Shown one piece after another: positions 26,138 to 36,135 of a DNA stretch of 64,000 bases (within the stretch, counting starts at the first letter, position 1; each line of letters starts with the position of its first letter). A program made the position numbers and the translations under genes. The DNA lies in assembly GCA_009774145.1 (NCBI GenBank), contig VSND01000016.1, positions 7,932 through 71,931 on the forward strand, read 5' to 3'. This stretch comes from Lachnospiraceae bacterium. GTDB lineage: Bacteria > Bacillota > Clostridia > Lachnospirales > Lachnospiraceae. The notes beneath the pieces are model-generated. The model ran no database searches, was not told the DNA's origin, and was given only the letters and a program-made list of their open reading frames with translations.

Positions 26138-26785
26138 TCAAAAGCTTTTATTTTTCAGTCTTCTGTAAAACTGCTCATAGAAATCCTGGTCCGGCTCATA
26201 AGGGGTTACATAAAACCGGTTTAAAAGCTCCATGCTGACCGGTTTGATCTGTTCCGGGTCCGTTTCCACCAGCTTCCTCTGTTCCTTTAAAAAATCATGC
26301 CAGTCAGTGATAAACCGCTCATACCGCTTCAGTTCCGGGATGTCCAGCCATTTTCTGACCTTTACTTTTCCTTTATCCGGTTTCGGACATTCATGGACCT
26401 GCAGAAAATACCGAAAGCCCTGTTCTTCATAAAATCTTCCCAGCGGAAACAGGCGGCACATGCCCGGGCGGAAACCATGAATGCTGCAGCGGCCCTCCGG
26501 GTCCAGAAAGGTGCATCGTTCCTCCTCTCCTGCCATCCGAAGATTCGGCAGGATCAGGCGGTCTGCTATATACAGTTCGATCCGTTCTGCCAGCAGCGCT
26601 TCAAAACCGGTCCCGAGCCCGCAGCACAGCCAGAAGACATCCAGCGGATCCAGAATAACGGAATGTCCCATCCCCTGACAGCAGGCAGCGCAGCCGTGGC
26701 ATCCCCGGCAGTCCGCCTTTACCAGATCATTGGCCGTATACAGCCGTCCGTCCGACACCTCGTTCATGTCAATATTCCGTTCCAT
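26138..26785 (-). CDS. YkgJ-family cysteine cluster protein
   Basis: 215-aa protein of the YkgJ/CxxCxxCC group, probable zinc or iron binders. Cysteines occur as CRGCHGCAACCQG near residue 24, then CTFLDPEGRCSIHGFRPGMC about 100 residues later, and a final HECPKP. An AGAGGAG site precedes the ATG, which is three bases after the stop of the GTPase-NYN gene, so the two are co-translated. A role as an accessory to that ribosome-directed protein is conceivable but not shown. Confidence 0.82.
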   Translation of the reverse strand: MERNIDMNEVSDGRLYTANDLVKADCRGCHGCAACCQGMGHSVILDPLDVFWLCCGLGTGFEALLAERIELYIADRLILPNLRMAGEEERCTFLDPEGRCSIHGFRPGMCRLFPLGRFYEEQGFRYFLQVHECPKPDKGKVKVRKWLDIPELKRYERFITDWHDFLKEQRKLVETDPEQIKPVSMELLNRFYVTPYEPDQDFYEQFYRRLKNKSF

Positions 26786-26788
26786 CTT

Positions 26789-29551
26789 CTACTCCTCTTC
26801 CATGTCCCTGCGGCCCAGCCGCACCTCGTTCAGCTTTTCCGCCAGTTCCTCCGGCAGATAGTCAAACAGATAGTTTTTACTTCCGGGAAACTGTTCCACA
26901 TATTCTTCCCGGATCTCCCGGCTGATCCGTTCCATCTCTTCTCTGAGCTCCCGCGCCGACATCATGATGCAGCCCTGTCCGCGGATGATGATCTGCTCCA
27001 GTCCATCGGAGGTCGCCACCGTCACCTGATATTTCCGCCCGATCTCATGAACCGTCCGTTCGATGTACTGGTCTGCAGTCTCCGCTTCCTTCGTGTACAC
27101 CACATGGATATTATGATATCGGGTCACCTCTTCTGCATGTCCCTCCAGCCGGTAGGCATCAAAGACCAGAATCAGTCTGCACTTTTGGAATCCCTGATAA
27201 TTGCACAGGATATCCATAAGCCGGTCTCTGGCGCTGCCCAGGCTGACCTTCGCAAGTTCCCGGAGCTCTTCCCATGCAAATATGATATTATAACCGTCCA
27301 CCAGCAGATACTCCGGCAGTTTCTCCCTCGGTCGGGACGGGCGGGGCTTTCCTGCCGTCTCTTTTGCCTTCGTCTCTGTGAATACGTTCCTTCGGCCGCT
27401 GTCTCCGCCCGTCCGGCGCTTCGGTATGCCATAGGTCCGGGCAAAGATTTCCTCCAGTTCTTTTTCTTCCTCCGCCGTACCGGGCAGATCACTGCTTCTT
27501 CCTGAAGCTGTTTTCTGTCTTCCCGGCATCTTTTGTCCGGAAAGCCCGGCAGGATCAGAACATATGTTCTTCATATGGCTTTCCAGATGCATATGCTCCG
27601 GCACCTCGTACCATGGGACGATCATCCCTGCCCCATGGCAGCAGAACACGGAATCCGCCGGATTGGCAGGATCTAGTTCCGGATCATAGGTGCATCCGGC
27701 CAGTACCTCCTCCGGTTCCTGACAGGGACCATAGCCCTTCAGGCTGCAGAAAAGGCGTCCCCTTCCCTTTGTATAGGCCGTCACCTCCTGCTGGTAATTC
27801 CGCATGGCGGCCACCGGCGCAGTCCCGGAAATTACCGACATCTCCCCTTCCGGCTCAGGCGGCCCAAAGGAACCGTGCATCCGCTCCACATCCGTCATGG
27901 CACGTCCGACCAGTTCCGGAGGAATCTCCAGACGAAACTCATACCAGGGCTCCAGAAGCACGCTCTTTGCCTGCATAAGTCCCTGACGGACTGCCCGGTA
28001 AGTTGCCTGCCGGAAATCGCCGCCCTCTGTATGCTTCAGATGAGCCTTTCCTGACACCAGCGTGATTTTCATGTCTGTGATCTCCGCTCCGGTCAGTACT
28101 CCCCTGTGGCGCTTTTCCTCCAGATGGGTCAGGACCAGACGCTGCCAGTTCCGGCTCAGAATATCCTCGCTGCAGGCGGATGCATACTGCAGCCCGCTCC
28201 CCGGTTCCCCCGGCTCCATCAGAAGATGAACCTCCGCATAATGGCGCAGAGGCTCAAAATGACCCACACCCTCCACCGTATCGGCAATGGTTTCCTTATA
28301 TACGATCTTCCCTTCTCCGAAATCCACAGACACGCCGAACCGCTCCCGGATCAGGGCTTTCAGAATCTCAGTCTGGACTTCCCCCATAAACTGTGCCTGG
28401 ATCTCCTGCAGCTGCTCGTCCCAGCGGATATGAAGCTGAGGCTCTTCCTCCTCCAGCATCTGCAGGTTTTTGACCATCTGCCGCGGATCACACCCTTCGG
28501 GAAGCCGGATCTCATAGTTCAGCACCGGCTCCAGAACCGGTATGGAAAAGGCACGCTCTGCTCCCAGCCCTTCTCCCGGCCGGGTCTTTGTAAGTCCGGT
28601 AACCGCACAGACCGTCCCCGCTTCTGCTTCCACTGCCGTCTCATATCTGGCTCCGGAATACAGCCGGATCTGATTCACTTTCTCTTCCCAGCCGTCCTCC
28701 CCTTCTCCTCCTGACAGCAGAGCCTTAACCTGAAGCGTCCCGCCGGTCACTTTCAGCCAGGTCAGACGCTGCCCCTGTCCATCCCTGCTGATCTTATAGA
28801 CCCGCGCCCCGAACGCCTCTTTGTAGTCCGGACAGCGCATATAGTCCTCCATCCCCTGCAGGAAATCATCCAGACCGGAGCCTGTCCCGTCCGCATCCTT
28901 CAGAGCGGAGCCAAAATAGCAGGGAAATACCTTCCGCTCCCGGATCAGGCCGCAGATCTGCTCCTTCTCCAACGTTCCGGTCTCCAGATACTGTTCCATT
29001 ACCTCTTCTTCGCACACGGCTATATTTTCCATAAAACATACCGACGACCGGTCTGTATGAAAATTCACACACCGGTCGTCAAGCTGCTGCTTCAGTTCTT
29101 CCATCAGGCGCTCCTGATCCGTTCCCGCCTGATCCATCTTGTTGACAAAGACAAAGACCGGAATCCCATACCGCTTCAGAAGCTTCCACAGCGTCCTTGT
29201 ATGCCCCTGCACCCCATCCGCTCCGCTGACCATCAGCACCGCATAGTCCAGGATCTGCAGCGTCCGCTCCATCTCCGCCGAAAAATCCACATGTCCCGGC
29301 GTATCCAGAAGCGTAAACTGCTTTTCTCCCAGTATAAACATGGCCTGCTTGGAGAAGATCGTGATTCCTCTGGCGCGCTCCAGCTCATGATTGTCCAGAA
29401 AGGTATCCTGATTGTCTACCCGGCCCGCCTGCCGGATCGCGCCGCCTGCATATAAAAGCCGCTCCGATAAAGTTGTCTTGCCTGCGTCCACATGGGCCAG
29501 AAGACCTGCACATATCCGTTTTTTCGCCCTTCCAGGCTCCTGTCTGCCCAT
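26789..29551 (-). CDS. Tet(M)-like translational GTPase fused to a NYN (YacP/Rae1-like) nuclease domain
   Basis: 920-aa fusion. Residues 1-640 are an EF-G-related GTPase of the ribosomal-protection type: AHVDAGKTT (G1), RGITI (G2), DTPGHVDF (G3), NKMDQ (G4), then domains II to V ending RGRLFCSLKGYGPC as in Tet(M). A linker of about 100 residues follows. Residues about 743-920 are a NYN/YacP domain: LLVDGYNIIFAW, VFDAYRLEG, TADQYIE and VATSDGLEQ keep the acidic PIN-like site. Rae1, a YacP relative, cleaves mRNA in the ribosomal A site. The pairing suggests a factor that enters the A site and cuts mRNA. Tetracycline resistance should not be assumed. Confidence 0.87.
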   Translation of the reverse strand: MGRQEPGRAKKRICAGLLAHVDAGKTTLSERLLYAGGAIRQAGRVDNQDTFLDNHELERARGITIFSKQAMFILGEKQFTLLDTPGHVDFSAEMERTLQILDYAVLMVSGADGVQGHTRTLWKLLKRYGIPVFVFVNKMDQAGTDQERLMEELKQQLDDRCVNFHTDRSSVCFMENIAVCEEEVMEQYLETGTLEKEQICGLIRERKVFPCYFGSALKDADGTGSGLDDFLQGMEDYMRCPDYKEAFGARVYKISRDGQGQRLTWLKVTGGTLQVKALLSGGEGEDGWEEKVNQIRLYSGARYETAVEAEAGTVCAVTGLTKTRPGEGLGAERAFSIPVLEPVLNYEIRLPEGCDPRQMVKNLQMLEEEEPQLHIRWDEQLQEIQAQFMGEVQTEILKALIRERFGVSVDFGEGKIVYKETIADTVEGVGHFEPLRHYAEVHLLMEPGEPGSGLQYASACSEDILSRNWQRLVLTHLEEKRHRGVLTGAEITDMKITLVSGKAHLKHTEGGDFRQATYRAVRQGLMQAKSVLLEPWYEFRLEIPPELVGRAMTDVERMHGSFGPPEPEGEMSVISGTAPVAAMRNYQQEVTAYTKGRGRLFCSLKGYGPCQEPEEVLAGCTYDPELDPANPADSVFCCHGAGMIVPWYEVPEHMHLESHMKNICSDPAGLSGQKMPGRQKTASGRSSDLPGTAEEEKELEEIFARTYGIPKRRTGGDSGRRNVFTETKAKETAGKPRPSRPREKLPEYLLVDGYNIIFAWEELRELAKVSLGSARDRLMDILCNYQGFQKCRLILVFDAYRLEGHAEEVTRYHNIHVVYTKEAETADQYIERTVHEIGRKYQVTVATSDGLEQIIIRGQGCIMMSARELREEMERISREIREEYVEQFPGSKNYLFDYLPEELAEKLNEVRLGRRDMEEE

Positions 29552-29602
29552 GAAAACGCCTCCCTCTATGATTGCATGTTTTGTATCTTCCCCGCATCCG
29601 GC

Positions 29603-32188
29603 CTATCTCAGATATTTTTTTAATTTATGGACGACATCCTGTACATCAATCGGTTTTGCCAGATGATCGTTCATGCCGCACTCCAGACACTTTTGAATAT
29701 CTTCCGAAAAAGCATCTGCAGTCATGGCAATAACCGGAAGATCCGCATCCGCACGTTCCAGCCTGCGGATCACCCTGGTAGCTTCATAACCGTCCATCTC
29801 CGGCATCCGCACGTCCATAAGAACCGCATCATAATATCCAACAGGGGACTCTTCAAATTTTGCAGTACAGATCTTCCCGTTTTCCGCCCAGTCCAGTTCC
29901 ATCTCCAGGTTGGAAAGCAGCTCTCTTGCAACTTCCCAGTTAAGCTCGTTATCCTCTGCCAGCAGAATATGTTTCCCTCTGAGCTCCGTATCCGTCTTCT
30001 CTTCAGCTGCCTCAGTTTCTGCACCGGAAGCATGCGTATATGCTTTCAGCGCATCAAACAGTGTTGACCGGAACAAAGGTTTGGAGACAAATCCGGATAT
30101 CCCGGCTTCTTCCGCTTCCTTTTCCATCCCACTCCAGTCACAGGCACAGAGCAGCAGAACCGGACTGTTTTCTCCATATTTCAGACGGATTTCCTGCGCA
30201 GCCTCAATCCCGTTCATGCCCGGTAATTTCAGACTCAGAAGAATGATCTGATAACTGTCGTTACGCTGACAGCGTTCGGCTGCCGCTTCCATTGCACGTT
30301 CTGCACTCAGACACCATTCCGAATGAACACCCATGGATTCCAGGGAAGCAGCCACATTGATGCACAACCGTTCATCCTCATCAACGACCAGCATGTTCCA
30401 GCCAGGAAGCTTCCTGTCCGTATCCGGTTCTTTTGCCTTCGCCAAATCAAGTACCACATGGAATTCAGTCCCTTTGCCCTGCTTGCTCCGGACCGAAATG
30501 GTACCGCCCATAGCGTCAACAATATATTTGCTGATTGACATGCCAAGCCCGGAGCCTTCCGTTTTCTGCACACGGACATTGTCTTCTCTGCTGAAAGAAT
30601 CAAATATTTTTTTCTGGTATTCCTCTGACATTCCGATTCCCGTATCCTTCACCACGAAATGGGTACGGACGCAGGAAATATCCTCCGGCAATGCTTCCTG
30701 ATACAGAGAAATCCGGACAGAACCGTTATCCGGCGTAAATTTTACTGCATTCCCCAGCAGATTGATCAGCACCTGATTCAGCCGCACACTGTCACAGCAC
30801 ACATCTTCCGCAAGAATTTCATAGGCAACTGCATAAAACTGCTGATTCTTTGCCCTCGCCTGTGGCTGTACAATATTTGCGATGCTGTCCATGATCTCCC
30901 TTAACGACACCGGCATGACATTCAGCGTCATTTTACCGCTTTCAATCTTGGACATATCCAGTACATCATTGATCAGGCCCAGCAGGTGCTTACTGGATAA
31001 TGCGATTTTATGCAGGTATTCCTGGACCTGTTCCTGATTATGCGAACCATCCATGGCAATGGATGTCATACCGATGATGGCATTCATGGGAGTTCGTATA
31101 TCATGACTCATGCTGGACAGAAATTCCTGTTTGGCTGCATTGGCCTGTTCTGCTTCTTTCCGTGCCTTTTCAGCCGCTTTGCGCGCCGCATCCATTTCAG
31201 TATTCATATGCTTCAGTTCGGATACCTGTTTTTTGAATATTTTCAAATACTGTAAGAAAATATAAAGGAGCATAACAATGACTGCAAAGGAAGCAACATA
31301 AACAACGGTAAGCCAGTGGCTTCCCATACCGGAAATTGCGTGATCCAGCCCGTCAAAGGGAAAAATAGTCACCAGATACCATTCACAATAGGGAAGGCTG
31401 GTGCAATACAGATGCCGGCGCGATTCGCCGCTTTCCAGAATCACCGAATAATCTTCTGCCGCATTCATTGCCGCCGTCATCTGACTGATAAAATAATCCG
31501 CTTCCTCGTCCTGACCGTCGAAAATCCGATAAAGCCGGTCAAAATAATTTTCATTCTTGCTGATTTTGTCCCGAACAACATAGCTGCCGTCTTTGCGTAT
31601 CACATAAGAATAAACCAGCGAACTGTCAGAATCAAGAAACAGAACCTCTCCCATATACTGGGAAGAAAGTCCCGCAACAACAGCAATGCTGGTAGTTCCG
31701 TCAGACATGGGATATTCACAGGGAACGCCAAACAAGATGACATCGTTCCCGCTGCTGTCCACAGCAGACGACACTTTGCGTTCCCCGTTTTTCAGACTTT
31801 TCAGAAATGGCTCGGGATGATTCGATTCCACGGGATCTCCGTAAATCATCTCGACTTTGCCGTCAGCTGAATACAGGGCAACACACATAAACTGTCTTGC
31901 CCTTGCACCGTATTCTATCTCTTCTCTTGAACCATATCCGGAATTCTCTTCATCTGCTGCAATATGTGCTATGGATTCCACCATCGTCAGACGAAGTTCA
32001 ATAATGGTTTCAAAATGCAGCGCCACCTGCTCATTCATTCCGGCCATATAAGCAGTCCCTATATTCTCAATTGTATTTTCACTCATTTTGTGGATGGATA
32101 TTCCCAAAAACAGAAACACGAGAATATTCAGACAAATAATCACAGCAATGCTGATTTTTAAAGAACGCGGCAAAGCCATGCTTTTCAT
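29603..32188 (-). CDS. Hybrid sensor histidine kinase with two receivers
   Basis: Membrane kinase of 861 aa: helix at about 12-35, extracellular Cache-like sensor (about 45-285), second helix and coiled coil. HisKA follows with MSHDIRTPMNAIIGM (His near 358), then an ATPase with NLLGNAVKFT, DTGIGM and GSGLGMSI. Receiver 1 (about 600-715) has Ser at the phosphoacceptor position (IILLSLKLPGM), so it cannot be phosphorylated normally. Receiver 2 (about 738-860) is intact (AVLMDVRMPEMDG). The ATG at 32188 has AAAGGA eight bases upstream; an earlier GTG lacks support. No Hpt or output gene adjoins. Confidence 0.88.
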   Translation of the reverse strand: MKSMALPRSLKISIAVIICLNILVFLFLGISIHKMSENTIENIGTAYMAGMNEQVALHFETIIELRLTMVESIAHIAADEENSGYGSREEIEYGARARQFMCVALYSADGKVEMIYGDPVESNHPEPFLKSLKNGERKVSSAVDSSGNDVILFGVPCEYPMSDGTTSIAVVAGLSSQYMGEVLFLDSDSSLVYSYVIRKDGSYVVRDKISKNENYFDRLYRIFDGQDEEADYFISQMTAAMNAAEDYSVILESGESRRHLYCTSLPYCEWYLVTIFPFDGLDHAISGMGSHWLTVVYVASFAVIVMLLYIFLQYLKIFKKQVSELKHMNTEMDAARKAAEKARKEAEQANAAKQEFLSSMSHDIRTPMNAIIGMTSIAMDGSHNQEQVQEYLHKIALSSKHLLGLINDVLDMSKIESGKMTLNVMPVSLREIMDSIANIVQPQARAKNQQFYAVAYEILAEDVCCDSVRLNQVLINLLGNAVKFTPDNGSVRISLYQEALPEDISCVRTHFVVKDTGIGMSEEYQKKIFDSFSREDNVRVQKTEGSGLGMSISKYIVDAMGGTISVRSKQGKGTEFHVVLDLAKAKEPDTDRKLPGWNMLVVDEDERLCINVAASLESMGVHSEWCLSAERAMEAAAERCQRNDSYQIILLSLKLPGMNGIEAAQEIRLKYGENSPVLLLCACDWSGMEKEAEEAGISGFVSKPLFRSTLFDALKAYTHASGAETEAAEEKTDTELRGKHILLAEDNELNWEVARELLSNLEMELDWAENGKICTAKFEESPVGYYDAVLMDVRMPEMDGYEATRVIRRLERADADLPVIAMTADAFSEDIQKCLECGMNDHLAKPIDVQDVVHKLKKYLR

Positions 32189-32261
32189 TCTATTTTTCCT
32201 TTCTATTATCTTCAACACATATAAATGACAGTTTTTTACTCTGCACCGCCTTTGTTCCCAG

Positions 32262-34850
32262 TCACTGCCGGCACCGGAGCCGGTTCATGAGAGCGAACAT
32301 TTTCCTGATGTCCACCGGCTTCGCCAGATGTTCGTTCATTCCGGCATCTTTTGCCAGTGCAACATCCTCTTCAAATGCATTGGCGGACAGCGCTATGATG
32401 GGAACAGATTTTGCATCGCTCCGGTTCATGCCGCGAATCACATGGGCTGCTTCATATCCGCTCATCACCGGCATCATCAAATCCATCAGTATACAGTCAA
32501 ATGTTCCCGGATCAGCTTCTGCAAACAGATCCACAGCTTCCTTTCCATCGTTTGCAGTCACAACCTCAGCTCCTGCTTCCCTGAGCATAAACTCCACAAT
32601 TTCGCAGTTAATCTCATTGTCTTCCACCAGAAGAACACGCATTCCATCAATACTGTCCAGTTGATTCTGCTCCTCTTTTACAGGCTGCGCATGCTGTTCC
32701 CCGTCAATCTGAAGAGGCAGGGTAATCCGTACCACGCTCCCTTTGCCGACCTGGCTGTCCACCTCAATGGACCCCTTCATCTGATCCACCATTTTCTTCA
32801 CAATGGACATACCAAGCCCGACGCCCTGGTAATAAGTCCTTGCATCCTGGTGTTCCTGGGCAAACGGCTCAAAAATATGCTTTTTGAACTCTTCTCCAAT
32901 GCCAATTCCGGTATCCTCGATTACAAACCGATAATCTGCAATTCCACCCCGGCAGGCACATTCCTCTGCATGAACAGTCACAGAACCATGCGGACGATTA
33001 TATTTGAGGGCATTGTCGATGACATTCATCAGGATCTGTTTCAGGTGCAGCGGATTTCCGACCAGTCTTCCATGCTGCAGACCGCGCTTCTCAAGCACCA
33101 GCTGAATCCCGTTCTCTGCAGCCTGAGGGGACAGAATTGTAATACAGTTCTCCAGTATATCATGCATGTCAAATGGTTCTTCCACTGCAGACGGTCTCCC
33201 GCTCTCCAGCCTGCTGACCTGAAGAACATCGTTCACCAGAGACAGCAGATGCTCGGTCGATACCCGGATCTTCTCCCGGCACTCTCTCTGCCACTCCCTG
33301 TCTTCCTGATTTCTCTCCATCATAACCAGCATTCCCAGAATCCCATTGATGGGCGTACGCAGATCATGAGACATATGGGAAAGAAATTCGCTTTTTGACG
33401 AATTCGCCCGTCTGACCTTTTCCAGAAGCTCCATGATGGCCTGTTCCTGTTTCTTCCGCGTCAGCATAATCTCTGTAATATCCTGATGATATCCATTCAG
33501 ACTGACACCTGTTTTTTTGAATGTTCTGTCCGGTACACCGCCGCAGCGGACGTAAATTTTCCCAAGCTTCGGATGATTCCATGGATAAATGACCTCGGAA
33601 CGCCCGTTTCCCAGTATTTCCTGTACCGCCTCCTGTACCATTTCCACATAATCCGGATCAATTCCCGCAAACCAGTGCTGATAGCATGCTTCCGGCTCGA
33701 TCTCCTCCGACACTCCCAGCAGAATCCGCATGGTCCGGTCCGCATACATCCTCGGCTGACAGCCCTCTTCCAGCTCAATCGTCCAGATTCCGGTTCTGGC
33801 TCCTTCGAGAATACCCTCCAGACTCTGTCTTGCCTCCAGCTTGTATTTCTCCTCCTGCTCCACCACGGCATTGACGTCCCTCAGGGCAAAAACCACGCAG
33901 TTATCTTCTCTGGTCTTTTCTGTGGCGGAATAGTGAATCTCCAGATATTTCAGCCCGCAGGAACTGTCCTTCACCTGATACCGGACATAAAACTTATTCT
34001 TTGTCCGAAGCTGCGCAAGTACATAATCTTTTTTCGTCACAGCGTAAAGACGCTTCTGATCCCTGGGAACCACACACCGGGAAATATACTGCTCCATGGC
34101 CGTCTCATAACCGTCTTCAAACCGGAAGGCCCCGTCCATGCTCAGCCGTTCGTCATCCCGATAGATCTCACACCTGCCTGTATTGAAGTCCACCTGACAA
34201 ATCCCCAGATAGTCCACGCTGAGGGAATGGAGCACATAATGGCTCCTCTTCTGAAGCTCCCGGACCAGATCCCGACGTTTCAGGGAAGATACGATGAAGT
34301 ATGCCGCCGTCTGAAGGATATTTGACGCATATTCCAGCATCTTCACAGGCGGATTGTCCACTCCGTAAAAACCGATGACCGTTCCGTCGTCATAAAGAGG
34401 GATCACTACAATGGAACGGATATTCTGCTTTTTCAGATTCTGATACTGAAGCGGATCCTCCTCCCGGATCGTTTCCAGATCCTCAATAACGATATGCCTT
34501 CCGATGTTGAAATTCCGATACCAGAGCTCACATACCTCCGGAGGAACATCCTGGAGATTTTCCTTTTCCGCTTCCACACCTTCCGCCACCCACTCATAGG
34601 TATTGTCGTCGCCGCCGGACTCGTTACGTTCAAATATGTAGGTTCGTTCTCCATTCAGCGCTTTTCCCAGGTGCTGAAGCAGCACTTCCAGCGACCGGTC
34701 CGGACTTTCCTCCCGCAGGGCAGCACGGAGCCCTTCATTGATAACGGTTTCCAGCTCCCATACATTCCGCATATTATTTTGATGCGCACGGTCTCTCTCT
34801 TTCAAAACATCCCTGTCAGTCCGTTCAAAAAGTTCCTTTGTGTATTCCAT
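32262..34850 (-). CDS. Cytosolic GAF/PAS hybrid histidine kinase
   Basis: Soluble hybrid kinase of 862 aa without membrane helices. The order is GAF-like domain (about 30-195), two PAS-like segments (about 205-345 and 350-470) and HisKA with MSHDLRTPINGILGM (His near 492). An ATPase with NVIDNALKYN, DTGIGIG and GVGLGMSI follows, then one intact receiver (about 735-860; CILMDLMMPVMSG). The ATG at 34850 has GGAGG eight bases before it, better than the frame start five codons upstream. It lies 74 bases upstream of the other hybrid kinase in the same direction, so they may share a transcript. Confidence 0.88.
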   Translation of the reverse strand: MEYTKELFERTDRDVLKERDRAHQNNMRNVWELETVINEGLRAALREESPDRSLEVLLQHLGKALNGERTYIFERNESGGDDNTYEWVAEGVEAEKENLQDVPPEVCELWYRNFNIGRHIVIEDLETIREEDPLQYQNLKKQNIRSIVVIPLYDDGTVIGFYGVDNPPVKMLEYASNILQTAAYFIVSSLKRRDLVRELQKRSHYVLHSLSVDYLGICQVDFNTGRCEIYRDDERLSMDGAFRFEDGYETAMEQYISRCVVPRDQKRLYAVTKKDYVLAQLRTKNKFYVRYQVKDSSCGLKYLEIHYSATEKTREDNCVVFALRDVNAVVEQEEKYKLEARQSLEGILEGARTGIWTIELEEGCQPRMYADRTMRILLGVSEEIEPEACYQHWFAGIDPDYVEMVQEAVQEILGNGRSEVIYPWNHPKLGKIYVRCGGVPDRTFKKTGVSLNGYHQDITEIMLTRKKQEQAIMELLEKVRRANSSKSEFLSHMSHDLRTPINGILGMLVMMERNQEDREWQRECREKIRVSTEHLLSLVNDVLQVSRLESGRPSAVEEPFDMHDILENCITILSPQAAENGIQLVLEKRGLQHGRLVGNPLHLKQILMNVIDNALKYNRPHGSVTVHAEECACRGGIADYRFVIEDTGIGIGEEFKKHIFEPFAQEHQDARTYYQGVGLGMSIVKKMVDQMKGSIEVDSQVGKGSVVRITLPLQIDGEQHAQPVKEEQNQLDSIDGMRVLLVEDNEINCEIVEFMLREAGAEVVTANDGKEAVDLFAEADPGTFDCILMDLMMPVMSGYEAAHVIRGMNRSDAKSVPIIALSANAFEEDVALAKDAGMNEHLAKPVDIRKMFALMNRLRCRQ

Positions 34851-35103
34851 ACGCCTGTCCTCCATGTCAGCCGATTACCGGCCGTAATTACTGTACTTGC
34901 CAATTCCGGTACAAAGAAACACCTCTTAAAACCCCTGGTTCGGAATACATACCGCATTCTGCTGTCTTACCCGCAGTTTCGCCGTAAAAACCAGCCGAGT
35001 CTGTGTCATAATACCATACGCCCCCAATCACGTCAATATAAAGGACAGGGCAGTTCCGTCCTTCAGTGTATGGTCGTCTTCTGCGATTTACCGTTTCATC
35101 CAC
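34851..35103. other. Gap between NUDIX gene and hybrid kinase
   Basis: About 250 bases. A 71-codon minus-strand frame from a GTG at 35103 directly after the NUDIX stop is open, but has poor ribosome-site spacing and no recognisable family. I do not call it a gene. No clear terminator is seen. Confidence 0.35.
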
Positions 35104-36051
35104 TCACTCCTGATAAAATGCTTCCAGATTCCGCCGGTACAGCTTGGCCGGCCGGTGTCCCACGCTGTCGGACATGCGCTTTGTCTCCGTCACAAGGCCG
35201 GCGATCTTCCTTCGGAAATTAGGGGTCAAAAGCAGCTTTCCCTGTATGGTCTCATAGGCTTTCTGAAGACTTGCCAGCGTAAACAGCTCCGGCATCAGGT
35301 CAAATACAATCCTTCCCGTATCATCCGCCCTCTTCTGGAGCGCAAGATAAGCGCACAGAATCATCCGGGCATGGTCAAATGCCAGCCCTCCTGCCTCCAG
35401 AATCTCATAATCCACGGTTTCATGATAATCGTGAAAATATTTCCGTTCCCGGATCACTGCCTTTAACTTCACAGGAACCTCGCCTTCCTCCACAAGCTGA
35501 AGTTCATAAACATTCTCAACCTCTGCCGAAACTTCCTGAACCTCTTTTTTCACCTGCTTTTTCTCAAGAGAAATGCCAAACCATCCGGCTTCCCATGCAT
35601 CAGACCCGCCCCGGACCCGATACCGCTCTCCATCGATCAGGGCAAGAAAGGCATGAGACAGAATCCATCCTCTCGGATCTCTGCCCGGGTCGCTGAAAAT
35701 ATCAAAGAGTTCCAGATAGGCCTCCCCCACTCCGGTTTCCTCCTGAAGTTCCCTTCTGGCTGTATCCTCCACACGCTCTCCCGGACGGCAGAATCCTCCC
35801 GGCAGCGCCCAGCAGCCTTTATATGGAAAAGCTCCTCTCCGGATCAGCAGAAGTTTCAGCCGTTTTTCGGGATCCTTCCGATAGTTTTCTTCCTCTGCCG
35901 CTTCTGTTCCCATAATCGAAAACACCGCCATATCCGCCGCCACAGACGGCCGGTCAAACCGGGAGATATTATAAGATGAAAGATACTCCCGTTCTTCCTC
36001 TGTGATCACATAACCGCCCATATTCTCCGCCCCTGCCTTTCTTTTATCCAT
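35104..36051 (-). CDS. NUDIX protein with C-terminal winged helix (NrtR-like)
   Basis: 315 aa. The N-terminal NUDIX domain contains the box GGFCRPGERVEDTARRELQEETG with its catalytic REXXEE glutamates kept, preceded by KGCWALPGG. The C-terminal 90 residues (FTLASLQKAYETIQGK, then NFRRKIAGLV, RPAKLYR) match the winged helix of NrtR-type regulators, which sense ADP-ribose and repress NAD genes. The intact NUDIX box leaves open an enzyme role. An alternative ATG at 36021 has a slightly better site. It follows the UPF0158-NUDIX gene by 84 bases, suggesting a shared ADP-ribose/NAD theme. Confidence 0.82.
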   Translation of the reverse strand: MDKRKAGAENMGGYVITEEEREYLSSYNISRFDRPSVAADMAVFSIMGTEAAEEENYRKDPEKRLKLLLIRRGAFPYKGCWALPGGFCRPGERVEDTARRELQEETGVGEAYLELFDIFSDPGRDPRGWILSHAFLALIDGERYRVRGGSDAWEAGWFGISLEKKQVKKEVQEVSAEVENVYELQLVEEGEVPVKLKAVIRERKYFHDYHETVDYEILEAGGLAFDHARMILCAYLALQKRADDTGRIVFDLMPELFTLASLQKAYETIQGKLLLTPNFRRKIAGLVTETKRMSDSVGHRPAKLYRRNLEAFYQE

Positions 36052-36135
36052 ACTGATATGAATTCCATGATAATATCTCCGGACAGAATCGTCAATCCCC
36101 GGTCCGGACGGACATTTCTTTTCATCCTTTTTCTG

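Noticed and set aside
26789..29551. Calling the Tet(M)-like protein a tetracycline resistance gene
   Set aside because: The GTPase part is related, but it carries an extra linker and nuclease domain and sits with chromosomal genes. Resistance cannot be concluded from family membership.
34888..35103. 71-codon GTG-started ORF after the NUDIX gene
   Set aside because: Ribosome-site spacing is too short and no family is recognisable.
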